Assembly (NCBI RefSeq): GCF_000349565.1
Contig: NZ_KB714631.1
Coordinates: forward strand, 385,263 to 425,504
Direction of reading: 5' to 3'
Origin: Curtobacterium flaccumfaciens UCD-AKU
GTDB lineage: Bacteria > Actinomycetota > Actinomycetes > Actinomycetales > Microbacteriaceae
Length of the DNA: 40,242 nt
In this document: in pieces, positions 24,331-33,016 of the stretch
Layout: each line of letters starts with the position of its first letter
Position numbering within the stretch: the stretch's first letter is position 1
Program-made: the position numbers and the translations under genes
The notes under the pieces: generated by a model
Databases searched by the model: none
Told to the model about the DNA's origin: nothing
What the model saw: the letters and a program-made list of their open reading frames with translations, nothing else

Positions 24331-24912
24331 TCAGCTCCACCACGCCGGGAACGACAGCGTGATCGTCTCCACCAGCGCCTTCCGCGACCGTCGGGGCCCG
24401 GCGAGCCAGGCCTCGATCGCCCCGACGAACCCCTGCGCCACGAACCCCGCGGCGACGTCGTCGAGCAGGTCGGGCCGACGGGCGGGGTCGAGCTCGCGGA
24501 TGTGCAGGGCGCTCGACACCGTGAAGTGCTCGACGAGCAGCCGGTGCAGCGAGGCGTCGTTCGGGTCGGGGAGGGCCTTGCCGTAGATGTCGCGGTGCGT
24601 CATCACGTGCTCGACGACGGCGTTGATGCCGCGCCGGGTGATGGTCGCGAGTTCGTCGGCTCCGGCGCCGCGGTCGGCGGCGGCCCGGCGGTCGTCGGCG
24701 TCCTCCTGCCGGATGCGGTCGAGCTCCGGTGTCAGGACGTCGGCGAGCAACGACCCGGGGGAGACCGCGTGCGAGTAGAACGTGGCGCGGTTGATCCCTG
24801 CGGCACGTGTGACGTCGGCGACGGTGATCTCCGAGACCGGTCGGTCTGCGGCGAGACGCAGGATCGCCTCGCGCAGTGCTGCTGTGGTGTGCAGGATCCG
24901 GGCATCCACCAT
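24331..24912 (-). CDS. TetR-family transcriptional regulator
   Basis: This 193-residue regulator has an N-terminal helix-turn-helix (about residues 10-57; ITVADVTRAAGINRATFYSH is the core) and a divergent ligand-binding domain. ATG 24912 is preferred over GTG 24921 because the purine-rich AAGGGGG sits at the right distance. It is transcribed away from the Bcr-type exporter at 25140, which is the usual arrangement for a repressor and its drug pump. A 12-base palindrome next to the exporter's promoter (25077-25088) is a candidate binding site. The ligand is unknown. Confidence 0.88.
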   Translation of the reverse strand: MVDARILHTTAALREAILRLAADRPVSEITVADVTRAAGINRATFYSHAVSPGSLLADVLTPELDRIRQEDADDRRAAADRGAGADELATITRRGINAVVEHVMTHRDIYGKALPDPNDASLHRLLVEHFTVSSALHIRELDPARRPDLLDDVAAGFVAQGFVGAIEAWLAGPRRSRKALVETITLSFPAWWS

Positions 24913-25059
24913 GACGCCCACCCCCTTCTGATCCGCTTCACCCGGAAGGCCCCCGAGCAGTCCGACGCTACCGCATGGTCCGCGCGCGGCAGCGGGACAG
25001 CACGAGCCGCTTCACGCGGGCGGCCGGCACCGGCGGCGCCGAGCACACACGGGCAACCG

Positions 25060-25088
25060 TAGGATGGTTCCGCGGACGAATCGATTCG
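25060..25088 (+). promoter_or_regulatory. -10 box and palindromic candidate operator of the Bcr-type exporter
   Basis: TAGGAT (25060-25065) is a candidate -10; transcription would start near 25072. The perfect palindrome CGAATCGATTCG (25077-25088) follows at about +5, where a bound TetR protein would block initiation. The rest of the 24913-25139 gap shows nothing else I recognise. Confidence 0.4.
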
Positions 25089-25139
25089 ATCGGCCCGCGA
25101 TCACCCTCCGCCCCCTCATCGTCGAAGGACTCCTGTCTC

Positions 25140-26396
25140 GTGACCGCGCCCGCCACCACCGGTTCGCTCCGGGTCGTCCTGCACCCGGGAGACTCGCTCT
25201 CCCGCAGGCAGCGGCTCGTCTACGTCTTCGTCCTGGGCGCCCTGACGGCGCTCGGTCCGTTCACGATCGACCTCTACCTGCCGGCGTTCCCGGCGATCAA
25301 GGACCAGTTCGGCGTCACCGACGGCGCGGTCCAGCTGACGCTCACCGCGACGACGCTCGGCTTCGCCATCGGGCAGCTCCTGGTCGGCCCGTGGAGCGAC
25401 AAGGTGGGCCGCCGCCTGCCGCTGATCATCGCGACGACGGTGCACATCGCCGCCTCGATCGGTGCGGCGACCGCACCGGACATCGAACTGCTCGCGGTGT
25501 TCCGCGTGCTGCAGGGCATGGGTGCCGCGGCCGGTGGTGTGGTGGCGATGGCGACGGTGCGCGACCTGTTCGGCGGCAAGCCGCTGGTGCGCATGTTGTC
25601 CCGGCTGGCGATGGTGAACGGCCTCGCGCCGATCCTCGCGCCGCTCATCGGTTCGCAGATGCTGCAGTTCACCAGCTGGCGCGGCATCTTCGTCTTCCTC
25701 GCCTGCTACGGCCTCGCCGTGGTGATCGCCTCGGTCCTGCTCATCGTCGAGACCCTGCCGCCGGCCCGCCGGCACGAGGCCGGGCACTCCACCATCGGCC
25801 AGCGCTACAAGGCGCTGTTCTCCGACCGGATCTTCGTCGGCGTCGCGCTCATCGGCGCGATGGTGTTCAGCGGCCTGTTCTCGTACCTCAGCGCGTCGCC
25901 GTTCCTGTTCCAGCAGGTCTACGGTCTCGACGCGCAACAGTACGGACTGCTCTTCGCGGTCAACTCGGTCGGGGTCGTCCTCGGTGTGCAGATCTCGTCG
26001 CGGCTCGCCCAGCGTGTCGGTCCGCAGTGGATCCTGGCGTGCTCGACCGCGACCCTGCTGCTGGCGTCGCTCGCGATCATCGTCCTCGACCAGCTCGGTG
26101 CCGGTCTGGTCGGCGTGCTCGTGCCGCTCTGGTTCTTCATCGCCGCGTGCGGGTTCTCGTTCCCGCTCGTCCAGGTCATCGGTCTCGCCGCCCACGGGAA
26201 AGAGGCGGGGACCGCCGCCTCGGTACTCGGCGCCCTGAACTTCGGCGTCGCCGGGCTCATCTCGCCGGTGGTCGGCTGGCTCGGCATCACGACGGCCAGC
26301 CCGATGGCGATCGTGATGGCGTCGACCGCCGCCGTCGCGATCCTCGTGCTCTGGTTCGTGGTCCGCCCCAGGACGGTCCCCGCGCTCACGCACTGA
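25140..26396 (+). CDS. Bcr/CflA-family multidrug MFS transporter
   Basis: This 418-residue protein with 12 predicted membrane helices fits the DHA1 Bcr/CflA group. TM1 contains LGPFTIDLYLPAFPAI, a family landmark, and the loop after TM2 carries LVGPWSDKVGRR (motif A). It should export drugs, or small metabolites such as sulfonamide or chloramphenicol-like compounds, in exchange for protons; that is family knowledge. GTG 25140 is chosen because GAAGGA lies 10 bases upstream; longer in-frame versions would include the promoter region. The divergent TetR gene is its likely regulator. Confidence 0.9.
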   Translation: MTAPATTGSLRVVLHPGDSLSRRQRLVYVFVLGALTALGPFTIDLYLPAFPAIKDQFGVTDGAVQLTLTATTLGFAIGQLLVGPWSDKVGRRLPLIIATTVHIAASIGAATAPDIELLAVFRVLQGMGAAAGGVVAMATVRDLFGGKPLVRMLSRLAMVNGLAPILAPLIGSQMLQFTSWRGIFVFLACYGLAVVIASVLLIVETLPPARRHEAGHSTIGQRYKALFSDRIFVGVALIGAMVFSGLFSYLSASPFLFQQVYGLDAQQYGLLFAVNSVGVVLGVQISSRLAQRVGPQWILACSTATLLLASLAIIVLDQLGAGLVGVLVPLWFFIAACGFSFPLVQVIGLAAHGKEAGTAASVLGALNFGVAGLISPVVGWLGITTASPMAIVMASTAAVAILVLWFVVRPRTVPALTH

Positions 26397-26423
26397 CCCC
26401 GAACCGCTGCGGGTCAGACTCCC

Positions 26424-26429
26424 TAGGCT
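26424..26429 (+). promoter_or_regulatory. -10 box, probable leaderless start of the DUF853 ATPase
   Basis: TAGGCT lies six bases before ATG 26436, with no ribosome-binding site between them. Confidence 0.45.
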
Positions 26430-26435
26430 GTGCCC

Positions 26436-28448
26436 ATGAGCGACGCGACGGAGCGGGCACGGGCGGCTGCCGAGGCAGCGAGGCAGGCTGCCGACGAGGC
26501 ACGTCGGCTCGCCGACGAAGCGGTGCTGCGCGCCGAGGAGCTCGCCGCCGCCCTGACGGCGGAGGAGCAGGCGAGCCTGACCGCCGACGCGGAACCCGCG
26601 GTCGTCGGGTCCCCGCCACCCACCGGCCAGGAGGCGCGGCTCGCGCCCGACGCGGAGCCCACCGCTCCGGTCGCACCGGTTCCCACCACCCCTGGCGCGC
26701 GGGTCGACGCGACCGCCCCTGCCGTGGCGGTCGACGCGACCGCCCCGAATCCGGTGGCGACGACGGCGACCGGCACCGTGCCTCCCGTCCGTGCCGAAGC
26801 CGGCCCGCTCGGACCGGACGCGGTCGCCGCGATCCGCGACGGCTACGCCGTCGACGGCGGCGCGATCGAACTCGGCGCCCTGGTCAACGGTGCAGCTGTG
26901 CCCGACGTGCAGATCCGGATCCCGCTCGCGATGCTGAACCGGCACGGGCTGGTGGCGGGGGCGACCGGCACCGGCAAGACCCGGACGCTCCAGGTGCTCG
27001 CCGAGCAGATCGCGGCGAACGGGGTGCCCGTGTTCGCCGCCGACGTCAAGGGCGACCTGTCGGGTCTGGCCGTCGCGGGGCAGGCGAACGACAAGCTCCT
27101 CGACCGCACCGCGGGCATCGGTCAGCAGTGGCAGGGCGTCGCGAGCCAGGCCGAACTGTTCTCGCTGGGCGGGCAGGGCACCGGCGTGCCGATCCGTGCC
27201 ACCGTGTCGGGCTTCGGACCGCTGCTGCTGTCGAAGGTGCTCGGGCTGAACGACACGCAGGAGTCCTCGCTCGGGCTGGTGTTCCACTACGCCGCGCAGC
27301 AGGGCCTCGCGCTGGTGGACCTCGACGACCTGCGGAGCGTGCTGACGTTCCTGGTGAGCAACCAGGGCAAGGGGGAACTCGCCGAGCTCGGGGGCCTGTC
27401 GAAGCAGACCGCCGGGGTGATCCTGCGCGAGCTCGTCACCTTCGCCGACCAGGGTGCCGACCAGTTCTTCGGCGAGCCCGAGATCGACACACAGGTGTTC
27501 CTGCGGACGGCGGCGGACGGGCGGGGGATCGTCAGCCTGCTCGAGGTGCCCGGTGTGCAGGACCGGCCGGAGGTCTTCTCGACGTTCCTGATGTGGTTGC
27601 TGGCCGACCTGTTCAACGAGCTGCCCGAGGTCGGCGACCAGGAGAAGCCGAAGCTCGTGTTCTTCCTGGACGAGGCGCACCTGTTGTTCAGCGGTGCGTC
27701 GAAGGACTTCACCGAGCAGATCGTGCGGACCGTTCGGCTCATCCGGTCGAAGGGCGTCGGGGTCTTCTTCGTGACGCAGACCCCGAAGGACGTGCCGAAC
27801 GACGTGCTCGCGCAGCTCGGATCGCGCATCCAGCACCAGCTCCGCGCGCACACGCCGGACGACGCGAAGGCGCTCCGGGCGACGGTGTCGACGTACCCGA
27901 CGAGCGACTACGACCTGGGGGAGGTGCTCACGTCGCTCGCGACCGGTGAGGCGATCGTCACGGTGATGAACGAACGTGGTGCTCCGACCCCGGTCGCGTG
28001 GACCCGGCTGCGCGCACCGCAGGGGTCGATGGACCCGATGCCGGCCGACGAGATGGCCGCCCGGGTGCAGGCCTCACCGCTCCTGGCGACCTACGGCACC
28101 CGCGTCGACCCGGACTCGGCCCGCGAGGTGCTCGCGCGTCGCATGGAGGCCGCGGCCGCCGAGGCCGCTGCTGCTGCCGAAGCCGCCGCTGCCGACACCG
28201 CCGCGGACGCGTCGGCGGTCGAGGCCCAGCGGGAGTTCGAACGGCAACAGCGGGAGTTCGAGCGTGCCGAGCGGGCGTCGGAGTCGCGGCGTTCCGGTCG
28301 GACCGGTGGTTCCGGTCGGACGACCCGGCCCGGGACGCGGCGCTCCGCGGACGACCCGCTGACCGATCTGCTCGGCGCAGGGCTCGGCGGGACCATCGCG
28401 AAGGAAGTGGTCCGGGGGATCTTCTCGACGCTGCGGCGGCGACGCTGA
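26436..28448 (+). CDS. DUF853 / HerA-FtsK-like P-loop ATPase
   Basis: This 670-residue protein has an Ala/Glu-rich coiled-coil N-terminus (about residues 1-50), a Pro/Ala-rich linker, and a HerA-type ATPase core from about 130 to 540. Visible are Walker A GATGTGKT (about 175-182), Walker B KLVFFLDEAHLLF and a sensor-like GVFFVTQTPKDVP. The C-terminal part has a further Ala-rich/Glu coiled coil and an Arg/Gly-rich segment before a short hydrophobic end. The DUF853 family is widespread but uncharacterised; relatives (HerA, FtsK) are hexameric DNA translocases. GTG 26430 is an alternative start. It is convergent with the PH-domain gene, 19 bases away. Confidence 0.85.
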   Translation: MSDATERARAAAEAARQAADEARRLADEAVLRAEELAAALTAEEQASLTADAEPAVVGSPPPTGQEARLAPDAEPTAPVAPVPTTPGARVDATAPAVAVDATAPNPVATTATGTVPPVRAEAGPLGPDAVAAIRDGYAVDGGAIELGALVNGAAVPDVQIRIPLAMLNRHGLVAGATGTGKTRTLQVLAEQIAANGVPVFAADVKGDLSGLAVAGQANDKLLDRTAGIGQQWQGVASQAELFSLGGQGTGVPIRATVSGFGPLLLSKVLGLNDTQESSLGLVFHYAAQQGLALVDLDDLRSVLTFLVSNQGKGELAELGGLSKQTAGVILRELVTFADQGADQFFGEPEIDTQVFLRTAADGRGIVSLLEVPGVQDRPEVFSTFLMWLLADLFNELPEVGDQEKPKLVFFLDEAHLLFSGASKDFTEQIVRTVRLIRSKGVGVFFVTQTPKDVPNDVLAQLGSRIQHQLRAHTPDDAKALRATVSTYPTSDYDLGEVLTSLATGEAIVTVMNERGAPTPVAWTRLRAPQGSMDPMPADEMAARVQASPLLATYGTRVDPDSAREVLARRMEAAAAEAAAAAEAAAADTAADASAVEAQREFERQQREFERAERASESRRSGRTGGSGRTTRPGTRRSADDPLTDLLGAGLGGTIAKEVVRGIFSTLRRRR

Positions 28449-28467
28449 CCGATGCCGTGCGGCTGGT

Positions 28468-29112
28468 TCAGCGGGCGTCGAGGCCGGCGAACTCGACGGC
28501 GAGCAGCCCGCCGACGACCAGCACGACGAGGCCGCCCACGAGCAGGAACACCGCACGCTGCTCGTACCAGGCGCGGCTCGTCGGGTACCGCTTCGCGAAG
28601 GTGCGGACCGAGACCGGCCGAGCGTCCTCGACGACCTGCACGCCGAGCGCGTCGACCACCCGGTCGAGTCCGTCGTCGCCCCAGACGTCGGCCCGGAGCC
28701 GGAACAGGTGAGTGCCGATCCGGTCGAACGCGACGAGTTCTCGCACGGTCCGGTCCACCGACGAGCCGAACGTCGTGGCGAGGACCAGGCTGTGCACGCG
28801 GTCACGGGGGATCCGGCGGTGCGCGGTGAGCACCCCGCGGATCGTCACGCCGTCGTCGTCGATCCCGATGAACGCGGTGTGCAGCCGGACGAACACGACG
28901 CCGACGGCCGCGGCCATCGCGACGACGATGCCGGCGAAGACAGCCCAGGTGCGGAACGGGAACGAGACCCAGACCAGGGCGACGGCGAGCGGCACGGCCG
29001 AGAAGGCGATGCTCAGCGCCGTGGAGCGGACGAGCGAGCGGCGCGGGCGGAGGACCGTGTCGAAGACGGACAGGCGAACGGGCACGGCCGCCGGCACGGT
29101 GGTTTCCCCCAT
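28468..29112 (-). CDS. PH-domain membrane protein
   Basis: This 214-residue protein has two closely spaced hydrophobic segments (about 33-80), then a bacterial PH-like region (GIDDDGVTIRGVLTAHRRIPRDRVHSL, about residues 90-120, shown here by its core TAHRRIPRDRVHSL), and a last hydrophobic helix near the C-terminus (about 188-208). It fits the YdbS/bPH_2 style of small actinobacterial membrane proteins, whose role is not known. ATG 29112 has GAGGAG nearby upstream. A candidate minus-strand -10 (TATGCT, 29230-29235) would give a leader of about 110 bases. Confidence 0.75.
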   Translation of the reverse strand: MGETTVPAAVPVRLSVFDTVLRPRRSLVRSTALSIAFSAVPLAVALVWVSFPFRTWAVFAGIVVAMAAAVGVVFVRLHTAFIGIDDDGVTIRGVLTAHRRIPRDRVHSLVLATTFGSSVDRTVRELVAFDRIGTHLFRLRADVWGDDGLDRVVDALGVQVVEDARPVSVRTFAKRYPTSRAWYEQRAVFLLVGGLVVLVVGGLLAVEFAGLDAR

Positions 29113-29355
29113 GGCGCGTCTCCTCGTCCCCTCGGGTGTTCCGGGCACGCTGACCAGCACGCCTTCCGAGCGACGCCCCTGCCGCTCGATGCACCGCGGT
29201 CGGCTCGTCCCGGAGCCGTTCGCTCGGCCAGCATAGGCGACCGACGGGTATCGGGGACAGCCCGTTCCACCCCTGATCAGCGTTTCCCGGCCAACGCAGG
29301 GGCACCAGGGCACGTGCTGGTCCGCCGGGTGGGGGACCACTGCGCCTGCGGAACG

Positions 29356-29392
29356 ACGAAGGACCCACACCGAGCCGGTGCGGGTCCTTCGT
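29356..29392 (-). terminator. Bidirectional-looking terminator after tRNA-Ser
   Basis: ACGAAGGACCCACACCG (29356-29372) pairs with CGGTGCGGGTCCTTCGT (29376-29392) with one mismatch and a three-base loop. It lies 20 bases downstream of the tRNA gene on the minus strand. The gap from 29113 to here holds the PH gene's leader and promoter and nothing else I recognise. Confidence 0.75.
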
Positions 29393-29412
29393 TCGTGCTG
29401 TTCGTTCGCTGC

Positions 29413-29496
29413 GGAGAATGGGGGATTCGAACCCCCGAGGGCTTGCACCCAACACGCTTTCCAAGCGTGCGCCATAGGCCACTAGGCGAATTCTCC
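29413..29496 (-). tRNA. tRNA-Ser (GGA)
   Basis: On the minus strand an 84-base cloverleaf has the 7-bp acceptor stem GGAGAAT/ATTCTCC, the anticodon stem CACGC/GCGTG with loop TTGGAAA (anticodon GGA, reading UCC), a long variable arm typical of serine tRNAs, and a TTCGAAT T-loop. CCA is not encoded. It is a likely site for integrases, but I see no attachment-site duplication. A candidate -10 TACCAT lies at 29530-29525. Confidence 0.95.
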
Positions 29497-29604
29497 TGAC
29501 ACCGTCTCGCGACGGCGACACCCAATGGTACAGGTTCTGCGCGGTGCTCACGACCGCGTGTCGTCGGCGCCGGTGCTCCCAGATGTCGTGACACGTCCGG
29601 CGAC

Positions 29605-29610
29605 TACCCT
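29605..29610 (+). promoter_or_regulatory. -10 box, probable leaderless start of pta
   Basis: TACCCT lies seven bases before the GTG at 29618, with no ribosome-binding site in between. Confidence 0.45.
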
Positions 29611-29617
29611 GGGCGTC

Positions 29618-31726
29618 GTGTCGACCCGCATCTACATCACGTCAGCAGAAGGGCACACGGGCAAGAGCACCGTCGCCCTCGGTGTCCTCGAGACCCTCGC
29701 CCGGTCCGTCGGCCGCGTCGGCGTGTTCCGGCCCGTCGCCCGCTCGGTGGTCGAGCCCGACTACGTCCTCGAACTGCTGCTGCAGCACACGGCCGTCGGC
29801 ATCTCCTACGACGACGCCGTCGGGGTCACCTACGACGACGTGCACGCCGACCCCGAGGCGGCGCTCGGCACCATCGTCACCCGGTTCGCCCAGGTGGAGC
29901 GGCAGTGCGACGCCGTCGTGGTGCTCGGGTCCGACTACACCGACGTCGGCAGCCCAACCGAGCTGTCCTTCAACGCGAAGGTCGCCGCGAACCTCGGCGC
30001 CCCGGTGCTCCTCGTGCTGGGTGGCCGCGACGCCGCCGAGCGTGCGGCCCGCAGCCCCGAGGGCATGGCGCAGGTCGCGGACGTCACGACCAGCGAGCTG
30101 CGGGCGGCACACGCGCAGCTGTTCGGCGTCGTGGTGAACCGCGCCGACCCGGACGCCCTCGCCGCCATCGTGACGAGCGTCGAGCAGGCCGTGCACGACG
30201 ACCACCCCGACGTCCCGGTGTGGGCGATCCCCGAGGACCGCGTGCTCGTCGCCCCGACGGTCCGCGCTCTGCTGCAGGCCACCGGTGCCACCCTGGTGCG
30301 CGGTGACGACGCCCTGCTCGACCGCGAGGCACTCGGCACCGTGGTCGCGGGCATGAGCATGGAGAACGTCCTGCCCCGGCTGATCGAAGGCGGCATCGTC
30401 GTGGTCCCCGGTGACCGGAGCGACGTCCTCATCGCCACGCTGCTCGCCAACCAGTCCGAGACCTTCCCGAGCCTGGCCGGCGTCATCCTGAACGGCGGGT
30501 TCGAGATCGCCCCGCAGGTGTCCCGGCTGCTCGAGGGCCTGTCGAGCTCGCTGCCGATCGCGCAGAACGACCTCGGAACGTACGACACCGCCCTGCGCAT
30601 CACCCAGACCCGTGGCCGTCTGGCCGCGGACTCGCCCCGGAAGGCCGACCTGGCGCTCGCGCTGTTCGAGCAGCACGTCGACGCCGAGGCCCTGCGCGAC
30701 CGCCTGCAGCTCGCCCCCTCCGGCGTCGTCACCCCGCTGATGTTCGAGCACGGTCTGCTCGACCGGGCCCGCAGCTACGGCAAGCGCATCGTCCTGCCCG
30801 AGGGCGAGGACGACCGCATCCTCCGCGCCGCCTCCACCCTGCTGCAGCGCCAGGTCTGCGACCTCACGATCCTCGGCGACCCCACCGCCATCCGCACCCG
30901 GGCGACCGAGCTCGGCCTCGACCTCGAGGCCGCGCAGCTCGTCTCGCCGTTCGACCCCGAGCTGCGCGAACGCTTCGCCGAGGAGTACACCCGGCTCCGA
31001 GCCCACAAGGGGATGTCGATCGAGCTCGCCCGCGACACCGTCACCGACGTCTCGTACTTCGGCACGATGATGGTGCAGCTCGGGCTCGCCGACGGCATGG
31101 TCTCCGGCGCGAAGCACACCACGGCGCACACCATCCGGCCGTCGTTCGAGATCATCAAGACGCGTCCGGACACCTCGATCGTGTCGAGCGTGTTCCTGAT
31201 GGCGCTCGCCGACCGCGTGCTGGTCTACGGCGACTGCGCGGTGATCCCGGACCCGACGAGCGAGCAACTCGCCGACATCGCGATCTCCTCCGCCGAGACC
31301 GCGACCCAGTTCGGCATCGACCCGCGCGTCGCCATGCTCAGCTACTCCACCGGCGACAGCGGCTCCGGCGCCGACGTCGACAAGGTGCGCGCCGGCACCG
31401 CGTTCGTGCGGGAACGCCGCCCCGACCTGCTGGTGGAGGGCCCGATCCAGTACGACGCCGCAGCCGACCCCACGGTCGCGTCGACCAAGATGCCGGACTC
31501 CCCGGTGGCCGGCCGGGCGACGGTGTTCATCTTCCCGGACCTCAACACCGGCAACAACACGTACAAGGCCGTCCAGCGCTCGGCCGGTGCCGTGGCGATC
31601 GGCCCGGTCCTGCAGGGTCTGCGCAAGCCGATCAACGACCTGTCGCGCGGCGCCCTGGTGGGCGACATCGTGAACACCGTCGCGATCACCGCGATCCAGG
31701 CCGGCACCGCGACCGACGCGGCCTGA
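29618..31726 (+). CDS. pta: Phosphate acetyltransferase
   Basis: This 702-residue cytosolic enzyme converts acetyl-CoA and phosphate to acetyl phosphate. It is the long form: an N-terminal P-loop-like domain (ITSAEGHTGKST, about residues 5-16), a middle DRTGG domain (about 215-330) and the catalytic PTA_PTB domain (about 375-700), where LPEGEDDRILRAA, GLADGMVSGAKHTTAHTIRP and FPDLNTGNNTYKAVQRSA are conserved family segments. ackA follows after 49 bases, so the pair forms the acetate overflow/activation pathway. The GTG start follows a -10 box directly. Confidence 0.95.
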   Translation: MSTRIYITSAEGHTGKSTVALGVLETLARSVGRVGVFRPVARSVVEPDYVLELLLQHTAVGISYDDAVGVTYDDVHADPEAALGTIVTRFAQVERQCDAVVVLGSDYTDVGSPTELSFNAKVAANLGAPVLLVLGGRDAAERAARSPEGMAQVADVTTSELRAAHAQLFGVVVNRADPDALAAIVTSVEQAVHDDHPDVPVWAIPEDRVLVAPTVRALLQATGATLVRGDDALLDREALGTVVAGMSMENVLPRLIEGGIVVVPGDRSDVLIATLLANQSETFPSLAGVILNGGFEIAPQVSRLLEGLSSSLPIAQNDLGTYDTALRITQTRGRLAADSPRKADLALALFEQHVDAEALRDRLQLAPSGVVTPLMFEHGLLDRARSYGKRIVLPEGEDDRILRAASTLLQRQVCDLTILGDPTAIRTRATELGLDLEAAQLVSPFDPELRERFAEEYTRLRAHKGMSIELARDTVTDVSYFGTMMVQLGLADGMVSGAKHTTAHTIRPSFEIIKTRPDTSIVSSVFLMALADRVLVYGDCAVIPDPTSEQLADIAISSAETATQFGIDPRVAMLSYSTGDSGSGADVDKVRAGTAFVRERRPDLLVEGPIQYDAAADPTVASTKMPDSPVAGRATVFIFPDLNTGNNTYKAVQRSAGAVAIGPVLQGLRKPINDLSRGALVGDIVNTVAITAIQAGTATDAA

Positions 31727-31775
31727 CCGCCCGACCCGCACCGCGCCTCCAGGCCCGACAGAAAGTGACCACCCC

Positions 31776-32972
31776 GTGACCGCAGCCCTCGTCGTCAACT
31801 CCGGCTCGAGTTCGTTCAAGTACCAGCTCATCGAGCTCGAGGACGAGCGCACGCTCGCCTCCGGCCTCGTCGAGCGCATCGGCGAATCCGCCGGGGCCTG
31901 GAAGCACACCAACGCGCTGACGGGGGAGTCGTCGTCGAACGACGCCGCGTCGGTGCCCGACCACGCGGCCGGGTTCCAGGCGATGATCGACGCGTTCGCG
32001 AAGGTCGGCCCGTCGTTTGACGAGCACCCGCCCGCCGTCGTCGGCCACCGCGTCGTCCACGGCGGCACCACCTTCGACCGCGCGACGGTCGTCACCGACC
32101 AGGTCGAGCAGCAGATCGAGGACCTCAACAGCCTCGCACCGCTGCACAACCCCGCCAACCTGGAGGGGATCCGCGCCGCGAAGCAGGTCTTCTCGGACGT
32201 CCCGCACGTCGCCGTGTTCGACACCGCGTTCCACCAGACGATGCCGCCGCACGCCTACACGTACGCGATCCCCGCCGACCTGGCCGCCGAGTACGGGATC
32301 CGCCGCTACGGCATGCACGGCACCAGCCACAAGTACGTCTCCGAGCAGGCCGCGGAGTTCCTCGACCGGCCGCTCGCCGAGCTCAAGACGATCGTGCTGC
32401 ACCTGGGCAACGGCGCCTCGGTCGCGGCGATCGACGGCGGGAAGTCCATCGAGACCTCGATGGGGCTCACCCCGCTCGAGGGGCTCGTCATGGGCACCCG
32501 CTCCGGCGACCTGGACCCCGCGGTCCTGATCCACCTGCACCGCGAGGCCGGGATGACCTTCGACGAGCTCGACACCATGCTCAACAAGCGGTCCGGCCTG
32601 CTCGGCCTGACGGGCAGCGGCGACATGCGCGACGTGCAGGACGCCGCCACCAAGGGCGACGAGCAGGCGGAGGCGGCGCTCGCCGTGTACCGCCACCGCA
32701 TCCGTCGCTACGTGGGCGCCTACACGGCACAGCTCGGCGGGCTCGACGCGGTCGTGTTCACCGCGGGGGTCGGCGAGAACAACGCGCTGCTGCGGCGCCG
32801 CGTGCTCGCGGGGCTCGAGCACCTGGGCATCGAGGTCGACCCGGACCGGAACGAGCTGGCGTCCCGGGACGCCCGCCGCATCTCGACGGACGGCTCGCGG
32901 GTCGCGGTGCTCGTGATCCCGACGAACGAGGAACTCGAGATCGCTCGGCAGTCGGCTGCGGTCGCGCTCTGA
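31776..32972 (+). CDS. ackA: Acetate kinase
   Basis: This 398-residue ASKHA-fold enzyme interconverts acetyl phosphate plus ADP and acetate plus ATP. The N-terminal LVVNSGSSSFKYQL, VVGHRVVHGG, MHGTSHKYV and GASVAAIDGGKSIETSMG segments are the expected active-site signatures. The GTG start at 31776 has a weak GAAAGTGA purine stretch upstream and fits the family N-terminus. It is the second gene of the pta-ackA pair and is followed by a large tandem-repeat region. Confidence 0.97.
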   Translation: MTAALVVNSGSSSFKYQLIELEDERTLASGLVERIGESAGAWKHTNALTGESSSNDAASVPDHAAGFQAMIDAFAKVGPSFDEHPPAVVGHRVVHGGTTFDRATVVTDQVEQQIEDLNSLAPLHNPANLEGIRAAKQVFSDVPHVAVFDTAFHQTMPPHAYTYAIPADLAAEYGIRRYGMHGTSHKYVSEQAAEFLDRPLAELKTIVLHLGNGASVAAIDGGKSIETSMGLTPLEGLVMGTRSGDLDPAVLIHLHREAGMTFDELDTMLNKRSGLLGLTGSGDMRDVQDAATKGDEQAEAALAVYRHRIRRYVGAYTAQLGGLDAVVFTAGVGENNALLRRRVLAGLEHLGIEVDPDRNELASRDARRISTDGSRVAVLVIPTNEELEIARQSAAVAL

Positions 32973-33016
32973 GGGGTGCCGCCGAGGCGTGCCGCCGAGG
33001 CGTCGCACGTCGCGGT

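Noticed and set aside
29413-29496. tRNA-Ser as an attachment site of an integrated element.
   Set aside because: No integrase gene and no duplicate of the tRNA 3' end are found in the flanking 10 kb; neighbours are housekeeping genes.
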